DNA from: Dipylidium caninum
Lineage: Eukaryota > Platyhelminthes > Cestoda > Cyclophyllidea > Dipylidiidae
Reading direction: 5' to 3'
DNA: 64,000 nucleotides
Assembly (NCBI GenBank): GCA_017562135.1
Contig: QEYB01000715.1
Span: 930,001-994,000, forward strand
A program made the position numbers and the translations under genes. The notes below the pieces were generated by a model. The model was not told the origin of the DNA, did no database searches, and saw only the letters and a list, made by a program, of their open reading frames with translations. This document shows positions 28,901-40,900 of the stretch, in pieces (position 1 is the stretch's first letter; the number at the start of each line of letters is the position of its first letter).

Positions 28901-31900
28901 CGCTTGCCGGGGGCTGATTCAGTGAGAAGTCACGGCCAAAGACAATTGATTCGTCCTGCCACAATGCACTCCATGGACCGGCGAGGGGAAAAAGGGTAAA
29001 CTAGACTTGACTACTCGGGGGAAAATACCTCAGCCAAACTTATCCGCCGACTCAAAAACACCACAAAAATAAGCGGGGTGAGAGCGAGCAAGAGAGGGAG
29101 TGAGGAGCACTAGGCGCCAGTCAAGAAAACTATATATTTAAATGCGTTAATATGGGCGGCGCCAGTCATGGAAAAAGAAATGGAGAATGAGGAGGATGTG
29201 TTCCACCACAGCGCGTCAAGCTCATCAAAATACTCGGAATGTCACCAATAGTCTTTTATTTCGCTTTAGCCTCGGCTGTTCGCACCGCCCATGTTGAGGA
29301 CGAGGTCAGGTCGAATCAATGCAGTCTCTTTTGTCGAATCGGCGCAAAGCCACCTTCTCCAACTTAATCTTTCAAAAATACAGGTTTTCTCAAGACAGCT
29401 TCTCCACTTTGTAAAGTTACCACTTAAAAAAGGAAATAGTGAGATGCGGGAAGAACGGGGTCCCCGCGATAAACTGCTGTAGTAACAGTTGGGAAAGTAG
29501 TTCACGAGGTCTCAGCGACGTCCTCTCAGCTTAAAATCCGCAATGCGGCGAAGCTAAAAATGGCGTGTACCTGGTATGGCTTCGGGAGTTTTGGAGAGGA
29601 GGAGGGGGGGGGGCGTAGTTATTAAGTGAACCTATGATGCGGACGCGTAGGGACGATAGGGGGACAAGTGGCATGGGGAAACATGCAACTTGACTGCCAA
29701 ATTACGGGAAGCGTACCTTGTGATTAAGCTCCGCGGAGCGCGATAGCCCACACGTGTTGCAGGTGGTGAACACAAACAGACCCTCCATGCCCAAACCGAG
29801 AATCAGGAAAGGCAGAACCTATAAGACAATTGCAAGAAAAAAATAGGAAGGGAAGGTTCTGTTTACCTAGGCATAACTATTACTATATATATATATATAT
29901 ATATTGCTTCGACTTCTGAGTACATTGTTACAAAATGAACCGTTCCTCACATTTGGATTATGAAAGTCGGAAAAAGGTTAACAAGGCGATCATTTTACAA
30001 ATTTTGAGCAAAACTACCCACTTGGACAGAGAGCACATTGAATGGGAGGCCGATAAGAGAACAGATCCCGAGACCCGCGATTAAGGAGAGGACGACGAGA
30101 CCCAGACCAGCTAGGGCCAGCCAACACTGCGATCGTAATGGCTCGCGCCAACACAGCAGACAAACCATACCGTAGAGAAGCTGAAAATATGAATTCAAGT
30201 ACTAGATGCACTGGGTTTCCCCCTCCTCCACCCAAGTCGAAATAACTACAAACGTATTGCATGGTTGGCGGTAATGAATGAGGGATGGTTTCGAGAAATC
30301 AGCCTCAGTAAGCATCTTTTCCGAAAACTGGTGAGTAAAATGGAGGACCATGGCTTCAGAAATATACTGCTAACTAAGTCCAGTAAAAGGAAAAAGATGC
30401 GGTCGATGTGCATTGGACAGGAGGTGTACATCGGTGACTTGTTGTTAGCCTTTAATAATGAAGTTTACTCTGTCAAACAGTTTGAATCTGGTGAAAACAG
30501 CATTACTTGTAAAAAACAGGTCACAAGGCAGTGGGGCGCACCCGATCGGTGTATGCCGAGTAAAAAACAGGATGAGGGAGGCATACAAAATACTGTCCAT
30601 ATTTTATAGCAAATTTTAAGACAACCCCACCGTTAATTACCAACAAGCAAGAAGCGCATGGATACGTACAAGTCAAACTAGTTGACATACACTACAAATG
30701 GGGCCGTAAACTTAAGGCTGCCAACTTGAAGAATATTCGACTACATTCAACCGCGGATGATCGGCACTTTAGCCAATTATCAGGCCTCTTACAAAAGGCG
30801 CAAAGCATCATATATTTCAATCTAGTGAGGGATATACGTAGCATCTGCTCTCGATCGGAGAGGTAAATGAGTTTCAAATTCTCAGCCGACGGAATTCGTG
30901 ACAGTAAAGTAGGTGTTTTATAACCACAGAAGTAAAATTCATAGCTTAAGACGAGAATGAAAACATGAGACGCGCAAAAATAATTTTCGATTTACGGAAG
31001 GGGTATTGTTAGGACTGACACCGCAGTCTGAGGCGGTACAATAACAAACGGAAACCCCGCAGAGTGTAATTCCAAAAGTAAACGCGCGCGGTGGGCTTAT
31101 TCGCGGTAGGTGGCACAGAACAACGCGGAGAGAAAACAGTATGAGAAAATACTGTGAGTGCGTCTGCGCAGATGTGTACACATAAGGCTCGTGGGCTCCG
31201 GGATGCTACGAAGCGATAAGTGGCCTCCTATCTCCACTCCCGAGCCATGCGATGCGACGTGTGTGTACATGAATAACAGACCGAAATCACAAGATCAGAC
31301 AGCTCAAAGCATTGGATCGTAGGACTTGTATCAATAAAGATTTCGTCCCCCTTTCTGGTTGGATCACACAGCAACAGACTTCACAACACGATTCCATCAC
31401 AACTATGGTGAGGATGAAATGTAACAACCGTTTCTCACAGTTGTTAAACAAGGATGCCTCGTTACGATTCTACTCAGCGTGCATATACTATAAAGACAGG
31501 CGATATTCGAACGTATAATGCCATAACGAACTAATCCGGACACCCAAGGCCGTGTACACCTTTATGATAATGTGGATGAAAATTGCAAAATTCTTAACAA
31601 TTTCGAGCGGTGCATAAGTGTAAGTCCAGAGACTTAAGACCAGAAACAGTTGCATCACTTTTTACATCAGTTTCAGACACTAAATGTAAGCTACTGTTAA
31701 GTAAGACAAGCCAATTAACAGTGCGTGTGAAGACGCTAGCACAATCCATCAAATCAACATGAAGGGAAGGAAGCGTCAACTCACTACAAGTACGATGGCT
31801 CCGGCGAGTTGAGCAAACCACACACGAATGGTGCTCTTAGTGAGGAGATCGCGAAGGGAATTATCAGTAAAACCGTAATACTGCCAACTCCTTTTCTCCG

Positions 31901-34900
31901 AGATGGCCTTATTATGTACAATGAGGAGGTGCTTGAGCCCATTACGCCACTGGTCAAGCGCGTTCTGTGCATCTAGCAGGGTCCACGACTCGTGTTTGTA
32001 GGGGTCGTTGAAGCGCACAGTTCGATAGAGGTCCTGCGGGGACCGCAGCAGTAAGAGAGATTGCAGCGCCGAGGCATGCACTAGGTGATGGGTGGCATTC
32101 GCACATGCGAGAGTGGAATGATTTCGCTTGGAACACCGCTGACCGCCTAGAAGAAGGTCTTTCGGCCAGTGGAGGATGTTTGGAGCGAAGCTGGGGCAGC
32201 CGTCGGCAACAACACGAGCGACGGCCGGTGGCTGGATTTAGAAGTAAATTTTGATTGGGGACTGAGGTGCGTGGTTCTTACCTAACGAGTAATAGTAGAT
32301 TCATAATCGCCTTAATTGTTCAAAAAGAGGTGGAATTTGTGTCAGCTATGCTCCGGGGTTGCGTTAATAGGTGGAATGTAGATATATAGCCGTTTCATTG
32401 AACAGAAGCCTTACCCGAGCCCTATAATTGGGTGCGATATTGGGACAACCGGAGTCGTGAGGGTTCAAACACGGCCGGGTAAGGTAGCCATGGCTCAAAC
32501 CCGCTCGATTCAGCATGTCTATCACCTCGTCGAGATAGTTAAGCTCCGAAGAGGTGTTGCCATATTCCGCCCGAAGACTATAGACCAGGCGATGCGGATT
32601 AAGACTCGGCCATTGCAGCGTGTACTGTTTGTTGGACCTATTGAAATAGTTATATGAATTGGCGTTTTTAGGAATCGACTATCAACAATTATTTTTTTAC
32701 CTTGCTGAGTTTTACTACTAACGAAAAAGTCATGTGATAAAGAATCCTGAGAATCAACCAGTTTGTGGAAGGTAAGACAGTTAATGTGAGAGTGCTCCTA
32801 AGATCTTATCAATAAAAAATTGAGTAACTGCAGTAAACCCTTATTCGGATTTGTAAATTGTCTTGGTGACAACCATTGCAAAATCTATGTAACAGGCACA
32901 AGTACATAGTACCCGTGTGAGGAAGAGGAGTGAGATTGAAGAGAACAGCCGCAAGGGGGCAATAGCAGAAACAGTTGTGGGTTGAAATGTCACGACATTA
33001 AGAGCGGACGAAACCGATCAATTTCGGCAATCATGTTTACCGAACCACGTGGGTGCACATGATCCCACTTTCCTTAGCCAAATCAAACGATTCCACACTT
33101 GGACAAATGTATATAAAATTTAGCGATTTGAGACGGTACTTTCCAATCAAAAACAATAGCCCATTTCACTTCGCATAACCCCTCCCCCCCCCCCAACACC
33201 TCTCTTTCTCCTTTATTCCCAAATAAGAACAAAGATATTGTTAAAAAAAGAAAATTAGTGATATGAGTGGGCTCCTGTTGGACCGACGAACTGAACAAAA
33301 AGCTTTTAAACAAAATAGGGTTCAAACTGTCACAAAAAGAGAATGGTACGTCTTCAACAAGATTACTCAGCCAAGTTAAGTGGCTGGTCAAAAATTACAA
33401 TTCAATGATGAAGTCGAGTAAAAAGTGGAGAAAAAAGCATGGACGTCAAATATAGGAGTAAAGAGGTCATACAAACGGTTTCACTAAAGTTAACAGAGAC
33501 CTTTATGATCAGATGTGGCACAATGGTTTAACTCTTAATGAGACTAAATGCGAAGGCTCTTATAAAACGTTTTTTACTATTTGGGGTTTTGCCAACAATC
33601 GATTCGGTTAAGTTAAATGAGCAAATTTATAGTAAAAAGCAATAATCCATCACTCTCAGCAATACACTCCGATTTATAGCAAAATTTTGCTCAAGGTATG
33701 GCTTGGAAGAGAGGTAGGCATTTGGCGAATTTAAACCTGAAACCCAGATTTTTCTCTTTTCATTTGGAAGATATTCTAACCACCTAATAAGACTTTACTT
33801 TAAGAAATAATCAGAATATACAACCGAAAATATGGATACATACCATAATGATAGCCATAATAATAGCGAAACATTCACTTTCTAGAAGTCCATCGAAGAT
33901 GCTGTCACAGGGAGGAAAAACAACTTCCAAAAGCATTATTTCCTAGACCACTTCAAGTTATTAAAGGCTATACGTTAAGAAAAACCATCATATACAGCAG
34001 AAGCCATTCTCACTGTGATAGAAGTGCTCCATCAAGAAATAACGAATCAAAGAAGAAAGAAAAGATCAGGAAACCCCGATAATCGAGCGACAATTTTCAA
34101 TGGAAAAAAGGAACGGATCAGGATGTGCCTCTCAAGTGGGTTATAAGGACAACTCGACGGCTAGAAACGTTGGGCAGACCGGGCAAAGGGCCAGAATCAA
34201 TAGGCCCCATGGCGGGAGAAAACCCGCCGTGCATATTTTGCTAGGGAGTGCGCAAGCATGCTTCCTTGCACGCAATTGTATATGTGTGTGCAGACTGGGT
34301 GAATACACCGCTTCTCTATCAGCTGCTACTGCTACTTCCGCAGATGCGGCACACAACGAGGTGGTAGCAGTGTGCTGTAGAAGCAGCAAGAGCCGCGTGG
34401 TAGGTATCGTGCGGATGTGCAGCTGCGCCCGCGTGTGCACACAGAAGCACGCACATGAACCGTCATTGTGTGAGAGTTATTTCGGCTGCAGCCATAGGCA
34501 AGCACACAGCCCAAGTTGTGGCTGTCATGGCCGCACACATACGATAAATACTACCCACAATGTATTGATGCTCGACATTAACTAACTCTCGGACTGAACG
34601 GTTAATCCTTTTCTCGTCCCTTCGCATATACTCAAACTGGGATTGATGTGCGTGCATACTCGAGACCGCGATTGCACACACTCATCTGGATAGCTTTGAG
34701 ATACCACAACAGCCGCTCTATAGTTGCCAATGGAAACGCGCACACAAACGCAATAGGCGTACAGCAATGCCTAGACCTGATATAATGAAGGGAGGACATA
34801 AAAGTGGTGCACTCTGACCACAACAAACGAGGAGCCTAAAAACTGGAAATATCTTTTTAGTGCCATTATTCACGTATTTCTAAAGGCACCAAGAATCGTC

Positions 34901-36580
34901 TTTCAAACCAACAAAAATGTGGAAGCGTAAAGGTGGCACTCGTCCAACTCATATTAGTTGGAACAGAAGTGGGGTAATAAAACTGAAGTTCTGTTAACCC
35001 GACGAGGTTTATTATGCCACACTATGAAAAACGTACCGTGCGTAATCTCAAGCCCGTAGCCCAAAATAAGGTAAATTTGAAGCTCGCAAATTTCACATCT
35101 AACCCAAATAATCGGCCGAAATCGTGAATTCTGACAAAGGGGATAATAATGTGTTGATATTTTATAAAATTGTTACAATTTTTGTCATGTAGACAAAAGT
35201 CAGATATTTAAAATAGTCTAAAACTGGCAGAACATATACTTCGCACCTCGTGTAACACAAGAAAATACCGGGTGATGAACTAAATGAGTTAGACTAGTAA
35301 GGTAACCTAGGAAAAAAAAAGATAAATGTCGAGTTCTTTTTAAAATTATTTTAGGCTTCAGGTATGAAAGCATCATCCAAGATATGGGGAGATTTTATAG
35401 ACACTAAATAAATTATAGGACGAAGACCATTTACAGTAAATGGGCATACCCACCAGGGAATTTGGACAACGGTATCGGGCGCCAGGACCTTAGAGCCTTC
35501 CCAGAAGCAGTCTGCCGGAGTGATGACGATACATGGGATGAGTTGAGCAAGAAGAGACTCAATGCTGTGCAATCCCACCAATTCAGGTAACTCGGCTCGC
35601 TGACAAAGATCTTCAAGCCGCCATTTTGACGAACCCACCTTGACCTCAAGTTTATGGATCTTAACGAGAAGGTCCATGTGGTCGAGCAGAGCTTCTGGTG
35701 TAAGGAGATTGTGAGCAGGAGAGGTAGAGGCCTGCAAAATAGACTCTATAGAGCCCATAAACTCGCTCCCCGGAAGGCCACCCAATGGTGAGGTGTGTGA
35801 CACAGCGGGAGGCGGATCAAGCGATCGAAAGTAGGAGTCGGCCCAGGGAGGCGGCTGATGGTAAATGGCATCATGATTGTGAACATCGGCTGAACGAAGT
35901 GCTTCGGCCAAATAATTTAATTCTGACGATAGACGAGTGCTTTCTAGAATAAAATAGGCCCAAATGATTAACGAAAGAGCAAACGAAATAGACATATCTT
36001 AAGGTCTGGATAAAAGGAGTATATGGCAACCAATGTCCACGTTTCAATCTAAAAACAATGTCTGTGTATCAAATGAATTACAAATCATGGAGGAAACTAG
36101 GGTAGGGAACATCGAGCAACATCAATTCGACGTGAAAAAACTTGAAATGTGCTAGTATTTACCTTACCATGTACGTTAAATAGCTTCTACCCTCAAAATG
36201 ATAGAATCCTAGGACTCGGGGTTTCGGTCAATGGTAACACCGACTTCGCCAACTTAAGCAAATGAAAATAAAGTATGCCACACAACACAACAATAAAAAC
36301 GCACCACCAATCCAGAGTCGATAAAAATCTGTTTCCGGTTTAGCAAATTTGAGTCCAAGACATAACAACATAAGAAGCAACAATAGACTGAAAACCTTCC
36401 AGTGATGAGTGTGGAGGAAATTTTCGAAAGCAACCAATTTATAATACCACCAGAGTTGTAAGGAGGAGCAAAACGAAATTGGAACGTCGTGCTGAAAGGA
36501 CTAGTTAAAGAGGAAATAAAGTGTACCTTTTCGGAATGTTCAGGAAGGCCGATCTCAATCCGTGGTTTATGGCCTGACAT
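22959..36580 (-). CDS. PTCH: Patched-type Hedgehog receptor (12 exons)
   Basis: Twelve-pass membrane receptor that binds Hedgehog and restrains Smoothened, probably by moving sterol. Exons: 36580-36527, 36491-36308, 35943-35454, 32637-32415, 32231-31788, 30180-30022, 29818-29717, 28437-28306, 26413-26069, 25551-24514, 24441-23852, 23700-22959. Phases agree throughout and give 1,500 residues plus stop (human PTCH1 is 1,447). TM1 is about residues 50-68. The ECD1 signature PCIVITPADCFWEG is at 216-229. The sterol-sensing region (TM2-6) spans about 450-615, the cytoplasmic loop contains SPPY (654-657), ECD2 follows TM7, and TM8-12 are about 1093-1285. The proline-rich tail carries PPPY at 1488-1491. 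The first exon (18 residues) is the least certain; its ATG is the first after an in-frame TGA. Oddities: the TM4 acidic pair is EG and the TM10 acid is Lys. The family assignment is firm; the species of Patched (receptor or diverged relative) is less so. Confidence 0.92.
27826..27850. repeat. (CAC/CAT)n short repeat in a Patched intron
   Basis: CAT CAC CAT followed by CAC units lies in the 1.9-kb intron between the exons at 28437-28306 and 26413-26069. It is intronic, not coding. Confidence 0.85.
29884..29904. repeat. (TA)n microsatellite in a Patched intron
   Basis: About ten TA units lie within the 203-base intron 30021-29819. Confidence 0.95.
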
Positions 36581-37900
36581 AACGCTACTGCTACATTTCT
36601 TGCCGAAGTTTCAATCCATTTGTTAAATTCATAGGCGAACTGGAAAAAAAATTATTACAGATAAATATTTCCACGAGTTAGTAGGTAGCACAAACGGAGT
36701 GAATTAATTAGGTTAACAAAATTCCTGCCTACATAGGTTAGCAGATTAAAAAATATGAGCAGTGCGTTTCGAATAACAAAGTATATTGAATGCCGCAAAT
36801 TTGGAAGAGAAAGTAATTTACAAAATGCTTGCGCAAGAAACCGTGTGTATAAGTGAAAATAGAGGCAATCAAACACGAAAGATGAATGAGCAAATATGTG
36901 AATAAGAGCACGCCAATATGATCCATGCAAATCCCAAATTAATCATGGGGATCCAAAACTATCTCGTATAACGAACCTAATGAACAGAAATAACGCACCG
37001 ACAAACCCAAGTTTTATATATAAACTGGCGCGTGAAGGCTGTATCGCGACTGTGATGCGTTAAAACAAAGGTGTGCAATAATTTTCATAGAGCCACAATA
37101 AATAATTAATAATTGTTATATGCCTTACAATAATTTGCAGAATTTGTGTGGCTATGATTTTTGAGGCAACGATAATCTTGGGAGCTTAAAGCCTTTCGAC
37201 CAAACCAGCTTAAACGGAACATGTTAAGAATCTTTTGACTGTAGTGTAACCCATAAGCTGCATTATTACAGCTCACAAATCAAGGCTCTGTTGCTTACAT
37301 TATTTTCAGATAAAGCACAAATAAAAGACTTAGAGTCCTTGTGCCAAGGCTGATTATTTTGAGCCATCACATTTTTCTAAAGGCGTTTTTGGTATACATA
37401 AATTTCCCACAAACATGTTCCCATCTTTTTTATTACTTGGATCTCTGCTATCCACGATGTTTGGCACCACTTCGTACCTGCTCAAACCAGAACTAAGGTA
37501 AACCAGTTTTTTTTTCGCTTCGACCACATTTGCTGGAACAGGGCTCTGCCGCCGAGATTTCTAAGCGGCGCAGGCTCTTCCTTTTTATTTCATACTAGCT
37601 CAATCGACAAGGAAATCTCGTGTCCTGATGGTAGATGTGAGGACACTTCACTAGCGAAAACACCGTGGTAAGAGTGCAGGTCTTGAATTTCCATGCTGTG
37701 TACTTTTCGACACTTTTCCTTTCGTATTGAATGCCGCACAGCTCAAAAATTAAATATAGTTTGAAAGTAGTCATTATAAGCCCTCATAGCTTATGTTTAT
37801 GTATTTTACGTGTCTCGTTGCGTGGGTAAGTTTTGTTTTACCGCGCAAAAGCTTACTTTTGCTGACCGAAATCTTGCTGCCGTTTGGAAATAGTTTTACG
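36581..37900. promoter_or_regulatory. AT-rich head-to-head spacer between Patched and PLOD copy A
   Basis: The two genes diverge from this 1.3-kb stretch, so both promoters probably lie in or near it. I see no convincing TATA or CCAAT box at a proper distance from either start, unlike PLOD copies B and C. A frame at 37416-37500 starts with a hydrophobic segment and ends in an apparent donor, but its phase does not fit the next PLOD exon, so I did not use it. Confidence 0.4.
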
Positions 37901-40900
37901 ATGGCTTGGGTGTTAGTCTTGTGTGTTTTCTGCGCTTTTCTTACCAATTCCCTAGCACGAGGTACTTATTTTATTGAAACCGCGTATGTTTTAGAGCTAT
38001 TCGTGTATACGGTTGCCACCGACGATAATGATGCTTTGCAGCGATTTAAAAGATCTGCTGAAATTTATGGATTTAAAACAAGAGTAATTTTTGACTTTCC
38101 CATAACGTTTGGAGATTCTTGGCTCCGGTGAAGTATGGCTTGGCGGTGATGTCGCAACCTACCCTGGCGGAGGCCAAAAAGTTCGATTTCTGAGGGAAGC
38201 CCTTGAACCCTTATCTAGCGACAGCGAAAACTTAGTCCTGTTTTTGGATAGGTTTGTCGCTTTTGAATAAGATTTTGAATTTTTTTGCGCTATCGTAAAT
38301 TTGTGAAAATATTGTTGAGGCAGACCTGTGGCTTGTTTTTGCTTTGGTAACTTTGAGATCCGTTAGTGTCTGGTGCTTTCATTTCCATTACTAGTCATTT
38401 TCTTTATCCAGCTTTCGTAATTATCCTTAATTGGTAACTTTTTTATATTTTTGTTTTCTGTATTATCGATGTTTGTTTATATGTGAGATTGTCATCTATA
38501 TTCTTCGGTTAAATAACCTATCCAACACTTATGACATTCTATCGTCACCAATTAGTATAAATTTAAACTTCGCTAGATACTAACGTTTGTTTGTTTGTTA
38601 ATGGTTTAGGTCGCTGGAAATTGAACGACCTCCCATTTACAAAACGTAAAGCTGTCAGCTAATCACATTTGTATATGTGCCTGTAATCTCAGCGGTCCTT
38701 TCCTTAAATTACATGACCAAACACTTCCACTTTTAAAACTTCACGGAATACTTTGCAGCGTGAAAGATATGATTATTCTCATAGTCAACTGTTTCACGCT
38801 AAAAAAACATTTTAATTTTTATTTGATTTGTGTTTATTATCGCAGCTACGATGTAGTGTTCATGGACTCAGTGGATGTTTTCCTTCGAAAATACGACGCT
38901 ATGCGACACCGGGTTATTTTTTCGGCGGAGAAATTTTGTTGGCCTCAAGCATCCCTTGCGGTAAACGTCTCATTGTCGTACGATGTCCAGAAGAATGTCA
39001 AAGTCTTTAACCGTCATGCATCTTTCCTTTAAAGCCGAAATATCCACTGGTTGTCGAAAATGAGAGTAGATTTTTGAATTCTGGTTCTTTTGTTGGACCG
39101 GTCTCTGATATTTTTGGGATTATCAGTCATAGTCCAATCGGAAATGAAGATGACGACCAATTATATTATACAAAAATTTTCCTTGATACCAGCCTTCGTG
39201 TAAGTTAACGTTTATTTGAGTGTTCCTAGAACCATACGATCTATGTTCTGCATCTTTTTTTTTCATCCTTTCAGTTATTACTCCTGAAAATGTATAAGCC
39301 AATAATTATGTCTTCTTCACTAAATCGTTTTCCTATGTCAGCTACACTGCCATTTGCATGATGAGGGAAGCTAAAGACTTTCGACATCTTTCTGCGGACT
39401 TCATGCGAAAAGGCATTGATTAATTGACAGAGTTGTTTTAAATATGACATGTATCAGAAAGATTTAGTTTCCTTGGGGAAGTGATATGACTATAAAATCG
39501 TTTACTTGAGGTAAACAGAGTCATTTAATGTCTTATTAGCCAAATTTACCAAAAATACGTAGAATTTTATTATTTACGTTGCAACATCTCCAGGACCCAG
39601 TTGGTGCATGTACCGAAAGTACTGGACGATTTGTGATATTTTACAACATCGCACATTACCCCTTTCAATCATGTTTGAAATACGTACTATTTGCCGTTGT
39701 ATTGTAACACGTAGTATTACTTGCCAGTACTACTGATGCAAAGGCAGGCATTATCCGGTTCATAGCAAAATAATTTTTGTTTGCCAGCAAAAATTTGATA
39801 TCGCCTTGGATACGCGATCGGAACTTTTTCAAAACCTCAATGGTGCTTTAGGTAAAGTCGTCTGCTTCAATCGCATTTTAGTCGTCTTTTTGCATGGCTC
39901 CATTTGGAAGACTTGTCGAAGGATTGGTGCATACTTCCGTTGCCTCACTTTCACCCAAAGCCATTTAGATGAAGCTATTTCCGAAAAAAAATTATATAAC
40001 TGGAGGACATACAAACTTGAATGTATACAAGTTCGTAGGAGTCGAGTCCCCTTTGAAGATTCAGAGAGTAGCACATGTGAATGCAGCACCACTTTCTGCC
40101 TGAACTGCATGACTAGGCCCTTAGGGTACTTCGTGTTCTCATGCAAGTTGCCTTTTTCGCTTGTAATTTGTTCCAATTTGGTGTTTCAGAGGATGTTAAA
40201 GTCGAGTATAATGACGAAACAGGCTACCTGGTGAATACGCGGACTCGAACCCGACCAACTGTCGCACACGGCAACGGACCGATCAAGGTAAATTTGCATT
40301 TGAGCCAGTGGAGAAGGTTTGGTATGAAAAACCAATCAACGTAGATGTTTTGCTAATTACACTTTAGTAGACCTTCTCGAGTGGGAAGTTGACTAGACTA
40401 GCTCTAGGTTTTGGATAATAAAAGCCTTTGCCGTAAATCCTGAGTAAAAGGAGGATGGTAGTTTTTAGAGCATTACCTAATGACGACAAAAGTGACGGGT
40501 TCTTTATTCAACTTGAAACATACTTTAAACGTCTTATTCAAGAGACAGAAATGTGATTCGAAGGCTCCATCATCTGGATGATGCACAAATGGAGATAATG
40601 AGGTGAAAAGGAAACTGTCGTCCTCATCCCTCTTCTCGACATGTCGGCTCTGCCACCGAGCCGTATTTAACATTCGGCATTAGTTCTGACTAGTTCAAGC
40701 ATCCACATGACCACTTAGGTGGAGTGTGCAGCTTTAAAAGCGGGATTTGGTAATCATGATTTATCTCACGGTAACCAGGTTAAATTCAATTCTCTGACAA
40801 ATTACCTTGCGCGGACTTGGAATCCATCGAAGGGTTGTCTCTACTGCCACGAGGACAACATCGACTTGGACCAACTCTCTGTACGTTCTCGTTGGGGCAC

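Noticed and set aside
34100..34585. A 161-codon open frame within the large 35453-32638 intron of Patched
   Set aside because: No resemblance to any family, and lies in AT-rich intron sequence. A nested gene cannot be excluded but has no support.
37416..37500. Hydrophobic frame MFPSFLLLGSLLSTMFG ending at a GTAAAC donor, a candidate first exon of PLOD copy A
   Set aside because: It ends in phase 2, but the acceptor before ELFVYTVAT needs phase 1. The signal peptide at 37901 joined by the 33-nt intron fits phase and position.
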